Counted from the stretch's first letter, positions 37,017-52,000 are shown. The stretch is DNA of 64,000 bases from Rotaria sordida (GCA_905250125.1 CAJNOL010000315.1:62001-126000); one strand, 5' to 3'. Program-made: numbers and translations. The notes: generated by a model from the letters alone, not told the origin.

Positions 37017-40000
37017 TATATCTAAAAGTAGAAGTTCATAACTATAATTCTTTGACTGAAACTATCAATTTTCATTTGCAATTCATCATAATCTATTTTT
37101 CAACGCTATAATTCGAACAAACAACGTATCTTTTGTTTCTGATCAACAGCGGCTAATTTGAAAAAGAAGAAAACTAAAATTCTTATGCAATATAATTCCG
37201 GTTTGTCTGTTAAATTGTGAACATGTGTAATTGACTTATAATGATTTAAGAGAGGAAGAGAGATCGGCCATTTTCATGGGGAAATAAAATGATTGTTTAG
37301 TGTATATTGCAATTCCCATAAGCAATTATCTCTTGATGCTTTTCATTGTCATATATTTGCTTTCAAACAAATAATAGTAGATAAAAGATTTTAAAAAAAA
37401 AGAAATTTTTTTTTTTGTTTCGTTTTCTCATTCATTGAATCGATCATTTCTTTGATCTTGGATCATAATAACAAAGAAAACAAATGCTGCTAATCATGTC
37501 TCAAAAAAAAAATTGTAAGTAAATTAGAAACATCTTTGGCTGGTCGTCACTTATCACTTTAATGTTATATGTGCATTTTTTGATGATAGATTGACTTTAT
37601 TGCTCAATTGTTGACTCATTTATAATGACAAGTCATTATCAATGAATGACTACTAGTGTTGATGAAGGGCGTTTTTGTTTTTAATAAAATATGATAAAGA
37701 GTATGATTTACTACTTAGATTTTTCGCTCGTGCAATGCGTCGTTAAACATTAATAAATTTGAGATATCGATTAACGTCATTCGGATGATAAAATATCTTT
37801 TTCTCTAGTGACTTTTTTCTTCTTCTATGCTACTAAATTTCTGTAAGAATCATCATTATAGAAGATAATCGATATATATATATATGATCTTAAATGGCGG
37901 CATTAATCAGATACGAATCATTGATTGCTAGTGAGTTTTGATATCGATCTTTTTTATATGTAAAATAGGCAAGATGTTTTTTTTTTCGTCGAGACATTTA
38001 TCAATCAATGATTGATTATATTTTAACAGATCCTTGAACAAAAACAAAAAGAGTCGAGTGAATAATTTGAGGTTTATGGTGAATCTTTACATTTGATTTT
38101 CCGACATAAAAAAAAAATCAGCTGAATATGTTTATTAATTGATATTTAATTCCAATTTACGTTCGAAAAATGGTGTTATTAGATTAAAATTTTCATATTA
38201 CGACGTTTTTCCTTTTATTTTTGCTTGAACTTAATGTTTCTTGTTTTTGATATCTTTTTCGAATAAAACAAACAGCTTTTGTTCGTTGAAATTTGGAACC
38301 ATTTCGAACTTATGGTACTGGTATGTCAATTCATTTTTTATTCTAGCAAATGAATTCTTACAATATAAGGAAAGATTTTTGAGCATCTAAAAGCTATAGT
38401 CATCTACCTGTTCATACGTCATGATTATAATTTAATTATTAGTATAGTAAAGATTTAGCAAGTATTCGAACAATTCTTGGGAGTCGTAGTTTGGTTTTTT
38501 TATGATCTGTTTGTGAATTATCAAGAATCAAATCAGTGAGATCATCGTTTGGAAATAAATAAATAGAAGTGACTCCTGTAATCTTGAAAATGTTTCGTTT
38601 TTATCCAGTGAAGTATCACCGTCTTATTCTCGTTTTTTGCTCATTCATCATTTTTCTAGTGAGTTTATTTTGAATATTATCCTTTCTAACATATGGGAAA
38701 GCATAAACAAGGAAGAATTTCTTTCTTAGTTGAATTTGAGAAATAGGTATTTTCATAAAAAAATTCGAAGTGTCATAGATTTTTTAAAATTTTCTTCACA
38801 TGATTTAAGATATAAATCCTTCGTCTGAGTTTAGTTGTCATGTCGACCTCTAGATATTTGAAACATTTAACAAAATCATTTTTTACATCTTTATATTTCA
38901 CTTGAGCATATAAATTATCTGCACAAAAATCAAAAGCTATATTATGTTGACAAACGTATTCCAACCATCCTGATTTCGAGGAAAGCTTTAGAATGTTCTA
39001 GGACAGTCTAAGTCTAGTTATTAATGCTATTCAGAACCTTTTTCCATTGCTAAGCAACTCTAGAAAAGGAATCTGATGTCTGTTATCTTTAGTTGCTATT
39101 GAAACATAGTCAATGGTCATTGGTAGAGGATTTTAGGACACGTCATTTTGACAACTTGAAACCTGCCCTACTAATATTTTGATAATCTAACCCCTTCTGT
39201 TCTGATTGGCATTAGAGAAAGATCCAAACTTTTATACCATTTTTTTATGTAATATCATTCGATTTATTTCAATCTTAAAGCAAACAAAAAACAACACTAC
39301 ATATCTCAAAAACTTCTTATTATCAACAACATCTGGATTTAATGATTGACTTCATTTTTCCGATATTCAACCTGATGAACTGAAAACAAGTTCCGATGGA
39401 GCTGAACTAATGGGAACTTCAAATAAGAGATTATTTCTAAAGATCATTGGATACTTATCTAATATTAAACGTGTTATTCATAGTAGAATCTTTTCATTCA
39501 CTATGCTGTTATGCAATTTCGTCACTTGCTCTTCCCTAAAGTTCACAAATATCAATTATTAATGTATTTCAACGACTTTGCTAATGAAGAAAGTTGTAGA
39601 ATTATTAACAAATGCTTATTCCATCGTCCTAACAACATATTATCTTTTGAAAATGAAAGTTTAGTGTCAATATAACGATCAATTTCATTAGAATTATAAC
39701 CACAATCCTTTTCTACATTTTCTGCAAATTTCTACATAACGTCATTATGCATGACTAAATTATTTTTTCTCTTTTTTTTTTCGTGCATTATTAATGATAA
39801 TGTTAAACTTTATTGCAGATATTACAGATCAATATTCTTTTTGAATACCAATGGTTTCAATTATGTTCTGTAGAATAAGATAAAACTCAAAATTAGAAAA
39901 CTACATATACATTTGCATAACTATATGTATAAAGAATAGATTAGTGACATATATATTTCTGTTGAATATCTTTGTCATCAATGTAATTTGGTTATCAGTT

Positions 40001-41774
40001 CTCTTTCATTTCTATCTTTTTTCTTACTGTATAACTTTAGAAAAGATTTTGACAATATCTTATGTGCAAAATCAGTTGCAAGTTGATAGATTACAACACT
40101 CATATCCTGCAGTCTGTCCTGTCAGAGTAGGGCAGGTTATCTATTGTCTGTAGGGCTCTAGTCATTGGCATTCCTCTTACGGGTTGCTAGGACCTATGCT
40201 CACTACGTTCTTCGAAAAAATATGTAAGCTCCACAAAAGAAATCCGAATCGGAAATTATGGTTTGGCTATTTTGTTTATGTATGTATAACAAAATAAAGT
40301 TAGAGAATTTAAAAGAGGAGCAAAGTTTCTTTAAACTGATAAAAAAAAAGCTCTCTTTCAGTATTCTTCTATCGAAGCGTAATGGGCGGTCGACATTTGT
40401 CCAATTACGTTTTACACCATATGTTCAATACGAAAAACAAAATTTAACAGAGAGACCATGAACGGTTTCTTCATTTTCTTGGAATATATATAAAACTGAA
40501 AATAGGAAAGGAAGAAGAAACGACTAAACAAAAAAAAAAAAAGAAGGAAAGAATCAGTCAAGCTTAGTAGCAACAGTAACAACAAGCAAGAAACAAACTG
40601 TTCGTCTCTGCAAATAGGTATAGTTATAATAAATGAAAAAAAAAAGAAAGAAAAGAAAAACACACAACTATACAATGAAAAAAAGAAAACAGCACCAATC
40701 AGTTTTTATATACACCGAACGCTTTTTTGTTTGTTACCGAAACAATATACAGAACTTATCACACGATAAAAAGAAAAAAATTTCAATGGAAGAAGAAAGG
40801 TTTTTTTTTTTATTTTCATCAGTTCTTCTTATTGAACAAGAAATAGAAACCACATGTTCGATATAATAATATAGATGTGGAATGTTCGTTCAAATATGAA
40901 TGATATTGAATTTGAAATAAACGAAATGATTGATTGATTGATTGCATATAGTCATGAAAGGACGGCTTTGAAATTAATAATATTAGACAGCACTTAATTT
41001 TACACCTAAACAGAAAAAAAATTTAGTTTAAGAAAAAAAAAACGAATCGCTTTTATTGAGTTATGCTGTTAGTTAAAACATGCGGGGGGGGGGGGGGGGA
41101 AAGAGGGAAAAAATCAAATTGATTGCTTTAATCAGAAATAATAATAAAGCTTTCTGGAAAAAAAAGTAGTAATTCAATACTTGTTCGAAGGGTAATAGGG
41201 ATTGGTATTTGTGAAGAAAAAAAAAAAAACAAAAACGATGCGCGTTAGTAAATTACAAATAACGTGTATATTGCTTGATAAGGATTATCAAATAACAATT
41301 TAAAGTTCATTTAGTCAAACTTTCGAGAATATTACTAATTAACTTATCCCTAATCTCTCTAAGAAAAAATGATTTATTTTTTAAACTTGGCACGATTATT
41401 AATGCTTAACAAAACAAAAAAATCATTTCGAATTTTTCGATTTGAAACTTTTCAAATTTAATGAAACTCGAAATATAACACAATGTTTTATTCAGGTTTT
41501 CTTTTCTAGAAAGGTAATTTGAAACTTCGGGAGAACGAACATTCTATTTTTGAGAGCATAGACACATGTTACAATAACTATAAACTTCGGAAAGGCTGAC
41601 CAGATCTTTAGAGGAACACCGATAACACCCATTGGATCCAAAATTTCAGATCCGAACCAACCAGACAAACTCTAGATACTCCCCACACTGAATAAAACAC
41701 TGTTGTAACAGTATGTAATGTCAATATAATGCAGCTCATGTGTATAATGTTATGTAGTGAAGCGTTAAAAAATT
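37017..41774. other. Gene-free region between Gbx-like and LMO7-like genes
   Basis: About 4.7 kb with no exon recognised. It holds a 63-codon minus-strand open frame at 38773-38964 without known domain, a stretch 39100-40190 with a weak distant inverted match (CCTGCCCTACT against AGTAGGGCAGG), and a run of 16 G at 41084-41099. It may include regulatory DNA for the Gbx-like gene and the 3' UTR of the LMO7-like gene. Confidence 0.45.
41084..41099 (+). repeat. Uninterrupted run of 16 G
   Basis: The only long G homopolymer in a strongly AT-rich window, set between A-rich tracts. It could form a G-quadruplex or be a sequencing or assembly weak point. Confidence 0.9.
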
Positions 41775-41823
41775 TTACGCAATATTGCACAACGTAAAAC
41801 AAAACAACGAAGAAAAGTAAACT

Positions 41824-41855
<32 letters not shown>

Positions 41856-44800
41856 ATTTGATCTCCACGCGCCTAAGGAAATCTCTGTTTATAATTAATA
41901 TAACATATATAATGAAATAAATAAAAAATCACTTACCATTTTCATCTGAAAAACAATTTTGACAATGAAGTCGATTACTTCGTACACGAACATCTGTTCC
42001 TTCAAATGATGATGATAAAGGAATATTACAAACAAAACATCGAAAACATTCTATATGATAATATAAACCAAGAGATTCAATAACCATTGCTGATCCTTGA
42101 CCTTAAAAATCCAATCAAACAAAAAAAAAAATAGAAAATAAAAAAAAAGAATTCTTTTTACCTAATTCATCATTACATCTTGAACAACGTAATTTACCAC
42201 TAACAGACAAAACTCGATTATTATTACTATTAATCGTCGTACGAATAGGTGATTTTCTAAAAACAAAAATAATTAATTAAAATTTGTGTAAAATAAATTT
42301 TTCTTTCAACTAACGCTGATTGTTTTGTTCGATGATGTCGATTATTCGATTGATCAAAATCTTTTTGTTGTTGTTGTTGTTGTTGATTAGTTCGTGACTG
42401 ATAACGCTGAGATTCATCTGTACGATCATCATAATAACATGTATTTAATTGATTTGATACTTGTCTATCCATTTGTAATTCTTGATGATGATGATGATGA
42501 GATGTTTGTGACGTAGGTCGATGATTACTACTACTACCATTTCTTTCATTACTATATGAAGATACTTGTGATAATGATGGTGGTGGTGGTGGTGGCGCAG
42601 ATGAAGTAATAATTGGTTTTCTTTGATCATCAGTGATCCATGAATGATCTTCATAATGACTTTTTTTTGGTGCTTGATTAAGTGTTGTATGAAGTTGTTT
42701 ACTAGAAAATAAAAAGAGAGTATTTTCAAAATTAATTTATAATTCTTTTTTTATTATAGAAATATTAACCTAGTGATACGTTGTTGTGGAATTTTTTCAT
42801 CTAATTGAAAAGAAGTTTTTTGTTGTTGTTGTTGTTGTTGTTGTTGAAATGTTGGTGGTGAAGATAAATTAACTCTTAATTCATTAACTGTACGATCAGA
42901 TAATTGTGATGTAGATGAACGATTTGTTGTTGTTGTTGATATTGATGATAATTCTTGTAAAGTTCGTTTATCATAATTTGATGATGATTGTTGTTGATTA
43001 TGTGAATCTAAATAATGAATTGCATTTTCATAGGGACTAATTTTTAAACCATATGTTCGATTATTATTATTAAAATTTGAATCTTGTTGTTGAATTGAAG
43101 GTGAAAATGGTGCTGATGATGTTTTTAATGAAGAATTTGATAATGAAGCATTCGTTAAATCAATTGGTATATTTATTGGTCGTTGTTCCTATAAAGAAAT
43201 ATTTTGTATACAAAAGAAAAATAATTCATATATATATATATATATGATACTCGTGATGTTTGTGTATGAGGAAAACCAAGTAAAAGCTCTTGTTGTAATT
43301 GACTCATTTTTTTTTCAACTGATGAACGTACTTGTGCAATAGGAGAATCATTATTTTGTTCATCATTATTATTAAAATTTGATATACCATGTAATAAAGT
43401 ATCAACTGATGTTAATGGTGGTGGTGATAGTTTTGGATTAGTTATTATAGGTGATGTTGAATCGATAAGATTTGATGAAATTAATGTTGGATTAGAAAGA
43501 ACTAGAAGAAAGAAAAATCAAAGAAATTTTGCAGATAAATCATATAATAAGAAAAAAAAAACGAGAATTTACGCGTATTAACTACATCTCGAGATGCTGT
43601 TTTTGTTACAGTTGGTGATTGTTGTTCGACAGTACCTGTTGTCTATAAAGGAAAAAAAGATGAAATCGATTTGTAATATGATATGAAATAAACAAGAAAA
43701 AGAAAGATATAGAGGATGCAATAATAACAGTAGTAGTAGTAGTAATAAATATCAGAAGTAGTCATTCATGCATGATAGAATTCATTAGTATATCGTGCAA
43801 ACCATTGAAAGAATCTCACTATGGATTAAAAAAAGCAATTGAAATGAAAATATTTTATTGAATTTTACTATTCTATTATAATTATATTTTAAGCTTGATT
43901 CTAAATTAAGTCCCGAGAAAACTGAGTTATTTATTAAAGACTCGAGAGAAATACTACCCATATTCAGAGAAATCTATACATACTCCCTACAGAAGAACAA
44001 ACAAGATGATAAAATCTAATGACTTTTAAAACTATACTAAACAGTATTGAATCTTTTCGTTTTCTTTTGAAGAAGAAGAATAAATATTCTAATGTGGTAT
44101 ACATGCACTAACATACTGAAATATAAAAAACAGAAAAAAAGTTTTTTTTTTAATATTGTCTACTCATCTGTGATGTTTTTCATTGTATGACAAAATGATT
44201 AAATTAACAATACAATCATATTCGAATATTTCAAGAGACAGAAAAAAACAACACGACGCAAAAAATGAATTAGTCATGGAAAAAAAAAACAAAGAGAATT
44301 ATAAGGCAACAAAAAAAAGATCTATCATTCACTAAACACCAAGAGCGATGATGATTAGTGTACATGTTTTTTATTTTTATGTGCATAAATACATATATAT
44401 ATATATATATATATTAAAAATTTGTTTGAGTTGTTGAAATAGAAGACGTGCAGTTAAATAGATAAAAAAAAAGTTTTTTTTTATATTTTATTATTAATCA
44501 CACATGTTCGACTACCTCATTTTTCATATTTTTGTTGATGCTGTTTGATGGATCAAGCATCTTTCGAAAGGCTTCAATTGGTGATGAATAAGTGGAATTC
44601 TGAACAACACAAAACAATAGCCATGCATGCGTTGTTGTTGATATTTTTATTTTTTTTAATCAATGGAACAAAAGAAAAATATATCTATTATATAATCTCG
44701 GGTTTTTTTTTTTTTTTGTTTGTTTAGCAACAATATTTTATTGTCATGCATCTAATGTATGTGAAACAATGAGCAGCTCTTTTCTCCAAAATGTATATTT

Positions 44801-46493
44801 TTTGTGTTATTTAAAGATAAATCATTAAGATAAAAAATAATCTTACTGTTTCATTATTTTTTGGTGTATCAATATTAATTGAAGCTGTTGAACGAAATGG
44901 TTTTGGTGCGAATATATTTAATGATGATGATGGTATTTGATGAATAGGAACATTAGGAATTGTATCAGATGTTGAAATAGACGAAGACGACGTAGGAGGA
45001 AGTGGAGGAGTACCAGGTAAAAATGTATAAACAGGTGATTGAACATTTGATGGAGTCGTTGATGAAACAAGTATTGTGCTTGTTGTTGTTGCTGTAGATA
45101 TCGAAGTTACGGATGTATTTGATTGTAAATTAGATAAAGGTTTTTGTGGTGATGGTGTTCGACTATATTCAATTGTAACTGTTTGAGAATTATCATCGAC
45201 AATATCTAATAAGAGAAACTATTAGCACAATCCTTATGAGATTAAAAATGTGGAACATGATGAAACCTGCTGTTCCACCCTCTTTTTTGATCATTTCTGA
45301 TTCTTGAAGACGCTAAAAGTAAGAAGACACGTGTTCGAGGAACAAAAAATTTCTGAAGTGGATTTTTTCTGAGAAATTCTGGTTTTTCATAGGACCACAT
45401 GCTGGTACATTACGAAACCTCATCAAACTTTATCCTATTGGGTTGAAAACGTTTTTTACAGTTACCTAAGACTATATCTCAGAGATAATTTTAAGTTATT
45501 TCTTTTTCTTATGAGAAAAATATGTAAATGTTCGGTGCCAAAATCGGGATCTTGACTTTTAGGATCGTACAAAATTCGGATAGAAAAATAAAAAATAAAA
45601 AAGACCGATTTTATCTTTGGAGAATACTTTCAAGTATGAGTAGTAAAAGTTTTCAGTGTAATCGATCGTATCGTCTTCGAAAACTCGAAGTAGTCAAAAA
45701 GAGGAAGAGATGCCCTTAACCTTTCAGAAATGCAATAACGAGACATTATTAATATAAAGTCTTTGATCATATATCAACGTCTGTTACGATCTGTAGGGGG
45801 TCCAAATTGTTTTTCACAAAATAAGAAAGGTTTTACCTTCATAGGTTTTAACAACCATTTTAATACTTCCACGTAAATTTCGTTCTTTAAGAATTTTTCG
45901 TACTTGATCAAATGTCATATGTTGAATATTTTCATCATTCATTGATATAACTTCATCATCAATACATAATCCAGCTTTATCAGCAGGACTACCTGAAAAA
46001 AGATAATAAATTACTTTTGTTCTTTTTCTTTTATATTTATGATTTATATTTTATACCGTCTTCAAGTGTTGAAATATAAATTGGTCGATTTTGTGCTGGA
46101 CCACCATCAAGTTTAAAACCAAAACCACGTATATCAATTGGTTTTTGAATAAATATTTCATGAATTTTACCTAGACCCTAGAAAATATTTTCTATAGAAA
46201 CAAAAAAACAAATCTTTATTTAAATAATTTATGTTTACTCGATTTCGTGGAGGTGTTGGACTTTTTGATTCAATTCGATTAGATATTGATAATTGTCCAG
46301 TAGATATATTTGTTTTTGTAGATGGTGGTGATATATTAATCTGTGGAGGTGAAGGTGAAAGTAGTTTAGGGTTTGTTTCAGGTACATCAAAACTATAAAA
46401 AAGAATATCAAAAAATAAAAAATCTTTCAATGATGAAAATAATTCAAACTTTTTTTTAGGACTAGGATGTGAAGGTTCAATATTTAGTCTCGC

Positions 46494-46524
<31 letters not shown>

Positions 46525-49066
46525 GGTTCATCTTCAGTATGAATTACACTTGAACTTTGTTTACGCTTTTGTTCACGTTTTTGACGCCAATTTTCAACAG
46601 CCTAAAAATAGAAATCAAGAAAAAAAAAAGAATCTTGAAAACAACATAGTAATAAATCAATTGTTGTTATGTCTTGTTTCTTTTCTCATAAAAAATTCCA
46701 TTACTTGTCTCTTTTTATTTCTTGAAATTTCTGTTCAAAAACACTGATGTCTTTTTCTTTTTGGTATCAATCAATACTAGTTTTTATATTTCGACAAATC
46801 TTGTTTCTATGACGAATTATAACGAGCAGAAAAAAAAGGAGAAGGGTAACTTTGTTGAACTAAGATAACGTGTAAATGAAAATCAAACATGTATATGTAA
46901 TAAGAGATGACTACTGTTTCTTATTAAATACTATTTCAAGAAAAAAAAAAAAAAGAAAAAAAAAGAAACTTTAAATAGAGTACACAAACGTACTTCTGAA
47001 TAATCCTCGTAGATATCATTTTGTCTTGAACGTGTTGCTGCAAAAGCAGTAATACTACTAGTTGTAGGAGTTGTAGAAGGTTTTCGTATTGATGTTATGT
47101 TCGTTGTCGAACCTTTCATGATAATTAATATGAATTGAATTGTATATTCAATTGATTTCGATTAGACATCGAAAGAAAGAATGAGAACGATCCATATTCA
47201 TCATCATATAATTGAATGTATGCCGTAAGGCAACCATTCGTTTGTATGTATGTATGTATGTATATCTTCGTTTTTTTTTCTTCGTCGTTCGTCGTCTATA
47301 CTTGCACCACTACAATTTTGGGCTTTTTTTTTGTTTTGTATTTGAGCAAGGTGCGTCGTGTACACTGTAGTAGAAGAAAGAATGTAACCTCCTTTTTTTT
47401 CTTTTTTCGTCTTCTTCTTCCTCTACTGTTTAGACAGCAAGAGAGAGTAATCGAGTTATGCGAACACACGTCTTTGATTCAATCTCGAATAAGAAACCAA
47501 CAAGCGACTTGCTTCTTTCTCCTTCTCGCTCTCTCTCTCTCTCTCTCTCACTTCTCTTCTTCTCTTTAAACAATAACATCAATCGCAAGGAGGACGGCGT
47601 CGTCGCGGAAAGAGCAACGTCTTTTGATACCAATAAAAAAGATACAACCAAAAAAAAAAAAAATAAAGTTTCTACTTTTTTTTTTTTGTTTTAATGTTAT
47701 TGTGACCGTTATTATTTTTCTTATCGAAGTAAAAGCTTTGTTTTCGAAAAATGGATTAAAACAAAAGCAATGAAGCATATTATGTTCGCTTCCATGCATA
47801 CTAGCTTCTCTAATCTCTATTACAAATACAACAACTTATTTTACTGATTGATTGCTAAAAGCGAAGAAAAAAAAAAAGACAAAAGAAAAAAGAGAATGAT
47901 GACCATGATGACGCAAGATACAAATATCGTGGATTAGGTAACACCTATTGCTTATTTCTGTTTGGTATGTATATACACTAAAGCAAGTAAATTTAATTAA
48001 GTAAAATATTTGTTCGATTTTCTTAGACATTTTCCTATTCGAATATATGTATGTCACATAAAACGAAAGAAGAAAAGAAAGATGAAGTTATGTAGGTGCA
48101 ACAGGAAAGATAAGATGTGATAATAAATGTCTCTTGGTGTCGATTTCTCACAAATATGAGATCATAAAAAAAATTTCTAACATTTTTTATATATCATTAT
48201 AAAAGATAAATAACATTTAGTTGGTTTTTTTGTTGTAAGTGAAGAAATACTTTTCTTTTCTTTTTTTTTCAAAAAAAAAAAAGAGAAAAAGAAGGTCAAA
48301 AATTTTCATTGAAAGAAATTAACTGTGACAAATTAAAGAAAACCGTCATGATTTCAAAAGTCCTTCGACGTGTATAAATGAGAAAAAAATATGATTTGAA
48401 CTATTTCATATATAGGCATGAAATATTTATGAAATATAATGAGTTCATTTTAAATGGATTGAAGTTGTTATAGGATAAAAAGAGAAAATTCGTATTTTTT
48501 TTCTAAAAGCGTAGACTAAATAAGATTTTTGGAATATGAACTAAAGTTAAGAAAATAATTACCTTTGACCAATCAGTATCATCATCATTTAAATTATTTG
48601 TTTTTGGATTATTAATAATACCATCGGTATTATGTTGATTATTATTTAATTTAAAATTTTCTTGTAAACGTTTTCGTGATTCAAATAATGTTAATTGTTC
48701 TTGTGCACGTTCAATTAATTCATGATTTGGATGAATTTTAACAAATTGTAATGGATCATTATTTAATTTATTTACATTTAATGTCCCATTAAAATGTCGT
48801 GTTGGTATTGTTGTTGTTGTTATTGTTGATGCTAATTCATCAAATGATTGTGAACGTCCTTGATGATGAAGTGATGATGTTGAACCGCCATTACCATAAA
48901 ATTTCGAACTACCTAATGATGTATAATCAGAATCAACTGAACCTTGATCACTATTATCAAATAAAATTATTTGATTATTATTTGTTATTGTTGTATTGCT
49001 TGTTGACGATGGTGATAAAAGTATTGATGAAAAACCATTCAATTGATTTTGTTGAAATGTTGACAT
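41775..49066 (-). CDS. LMO7/Smallish-like PDZ and LIM protein
   Basis: Likely cortical actin/adherens-junction scaffold, by similarity of its PDZ and C-terminal LIM domains to LMO7 and insect Smallish. Exons in order: 49066-48563 (first exon A), 46601-46450, 46392-46239, 46177-46057, 45992-45837, 45205-44847, 43642-43573, 43501-43251, 43188-42770, 42701-42315, 42256-42162, 42101-41937, and a tentative last exon 41884-41775. Predicted 980 residues. The PDZ domain (about 271-362) contains IRGFGFKLDGG and SPADKAGLCIDDEVISMN. The middle is Ser/Thr/Pro/Gln-rich and disordered. The LIM domain near the end begins CSRC and continues SAMVIESLGLYYHIECFRC, then LHCQNC, with all eight metal ligands. No calponin-homology domain is seen. 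The last exon gives an Arg-repeat tail and is doubtful. Confidence 0.85.
46994..47119 (-). CDS. Alternative first exon B of the LMO7-like gene
   Basis: An ATG-started 42-codon frame (begins MKGSTTNITSIRKP, ends IYEDYSE) followed by a GTACGT donor in phase 0. The upstream exon A (48563-49066) also ends in phase 0, after DTDWSK. Both can join the same acceptor at 46601, which begins AVENWRQKR. No acceptor in a fitting phase precedes the ATG here, so it is better read as a second promoter and start than as an internal exon. That would give an isoform of about 854 residues with the same PDZ and LIM domains. Confidence 0.6.
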
Positions 49067-52000
49067 GATTTTGATGATGATGATGATATATCACGTCATC
49101 ATTTAGTGATCATCTATTTGAACATATGAAAACAGAAGAAAGGAAAAAAAAGAAAATACATGAATAGGTATATCATTTATGTTCAAGGATACAAAAAAAA
49201 AAGCTTAATTTGAAAAGATGAGAAAGATTGAGGGCGGATCTATAATCTGCTATGTCCATATAATAAATTCAACATACTAACACTACCTCAATCATCATCA
49301 TCATCATCATCATCATCATAATCATCATGGACCATACTGAATAAGACGAGAAAAAGAACGACAACGAAACTTTATGCAAATTTATTTATATGTGGGTTAT
49401 ACAGACAGAGAGAAAGGAGACCTATTCTTTTTTTCTTCTTCTTCTTCTGCTGTGGCCAAACGAGCAATGAGATGTATAGCAAAAATGTTCAGTACGCTAT
49501 ATATATACATCTATTTATGATAAAAATCAACGTCATCATTAACGTTCTTCTTCGGTTAGGGTTTTTTTTTGTGTATAGTATGTGATTGTGCGTATGATCG
49601 AATATACGTATGTATATATATATATATATATACCTCATAGACAACGATGTATTCGATTTATTAGTAATATGAAGAGAAAAAAAAAATTCAAGGGACACTT
49701 ATTCTACCATCGAAATGTAAATCACCAATAATGCCCGATTGATTTCTTTACCTATGTAGATGTATATGCTTACGTACGAAAAGAACTCAAAAGAATGACA
49801 ATTTGTTATTACAACATAGGGATATTTCTAATTCAAATAGAAGAGATGAAGAAAGAAAAAAAAGACTATGAAACTAGAACGAAATTTTCATTTAGATTTG
49901 TGCATTTATAGAGAAGAAACTTGAGATGATCGAAAAAAAAACACATCTACATATGCGCACACACACACACCGACACATACATAAGTAGGCGTCTGCTGCT
50001 TTTTCAATGCCGTACTAAGTACTTGCTTTTCTTTTTCAAGGGCAATGATGATGTGTAACGACTGGCTACGGTCAATGGTACATCATAAATCATCATTCTG
50101 TATTCCTCTCGACCTCCGTCCACTATTCTATTCTCCTATTTTGACATTCAACAAAAACGAGTGAGAAAAAGAGAAAAGAAAAATAAAATAAAATAAACGA
50201 CTAGCACAGACAGACAAATAATTTTTTTTTTCTCTTTTTATTATGTCTAGTTGCCCGTCTGATCTGTATAAAAGATTTGTAAGCACGTTTTAACATCTTG
50301 CCTGTCTCACTTTTCATTATTCATTTTACTTTATTTCATTCATTATGTGACAATGGTATGAATGTTTCATTGTCATATACATGTATACCTCATTTTGTTG
50401 ATTGTTCATGATGCATGACACTGTTGCACACATATATATATAAATGTATGTATGTATAGTTTCGTTCCCATTATGCATCTAGAAAATGAAACAAGACAAG
50501 GACTTTTCGACCGTTCAGCACCTTTCAGGGATTTTGATAAGTGAACAAGATATGAAGGATTGACAAGGATGGTATGCTTCAAATCAAACGAAAAGAATGT
50601 ATTTGTCTATAGCTTGACTTTTTTTTTTCTAACATACCATTCAGAGTTTATCATCAGATTAAACAGATATAATCTTACAAAAAAAAAAAAAAGAAAATTT
50701 TCTCCTTGTACTACTCATTGTCCATATGTGTCAAATTAAAAGCGTTTGAAAGACGGATATGCTTGTTCCCTTTCTCATTTTTCTTCTGTTCTCTTATCTC
50801 GACATCTACAAGAATACAAGAAAGAGAAAGAGAGAGAGAGCGAGAGAGACAGAAGGAAATATTTCTCTTCTCTCTTGCTCGTTCTCGTTAGACTATATTT
50901 GTGTGTCACATCAAGCTGATGTTCAATATACACGTGTACATACATACATACTTTCGCATTCAAAGGTCATCTGAAACTTGTATATGTATATGCGTATGTT
51001 AGATAGAGAGAGTTAGACGAAAGGGGTAAGCAAACATACAAACAGATCCTAGCAAAAGAAGAAAAAAAAAACGAGACAGAGATGATTGTATGAGAAACGG
51101 CTGAGTGCATAATTGCCTTCAAGTAATCGACATCAATTTAGACAGCTAAACAATAACAACAAATGAAAATGTAGTAATCAAAGTCAAATTTAATGAACAT
51201 ATACATATATATGTCAAACGATTAATACCTCATCAGTTAAAATCACTTATATAGATAAAAATAAATATGAAAAGGTGATAAAAAAAAATCATTAGTCTAG
51301 AATATTGAATATTAAAGAAACAATTATGTAAATCAAATTTTGATAGGTTAAAAAAAGAATAATCGTTTATTTAAAATATTGAATGTACATATGTATATTG
51401 AGATAATTCGACTTCTAGCGTCCTCTGAAAATAAAAATTATATATTTGATGAATTAAGTTCTTTGAAGATATTGAATAATAATAGTTCAGCATATAGAAT
51501 TAAATTCGATTTATTTTGAAAAATTAAAAATTATCTCAGATGAAACAAGAATCTTTCATCAAACTTCTTTGTTCTGTAAATTATGACAAATGTAATTGCT
51601 AATAGTTTGTTGAAAGAAATAGAACTATTGCGTGACAAATGCTTTTCTTATACATAGATTTAATAATGGTTTCTCTTGATAATTTTCTTTTAGGTATGGT
51701 TATTCAATATCTGACAATTAAAAATCTAATACTATTAATAGAAAAAAAAGCTGTAGAACCAAGGTAATTGTATCGATATTGAATGGCTGTTTGAATAGTA
51801 GAAATTAATTTTCTTTTTTGCAAGAGAAAAATGAGATCTGATATATTGAATATATTAATCAACAATACGGTGAATTCAATAATTTGTGATTATAATTTTT
51901 AATAATCAATCGAAAGAAATCAATATAGTGTTGTATTACACATCTATTTTTAGGCATTTGCGTTTCTTAGGTGTAAAAATCAATTATCTGGTTTCTTTTG

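Noticed and set aside
38773..38964. Minus-strand 63-codon frame with protein-like composition
   Set aside because: No domain recognised, no splice context, single short frame in gene-poor DNA.
39100..40190. Possible large inverted-repeat element marked by CCTGCCCTACT and AGTAGGGCAGG
   Set aside because: Only about 11 bases match clearly and I could not extend the pairing or find ends.
42445..42729. Minus-strand frame with His-repeat translation
   Set aside because: Out of frame with the LMO7-like exon 42315-42701, which has consistent phases and a better protein.
47430..47694. Ser/Leu-rich frames on both strands at a CT-repeat tract
   Set aside because: Translation of a simple repeat; no gene evidence.
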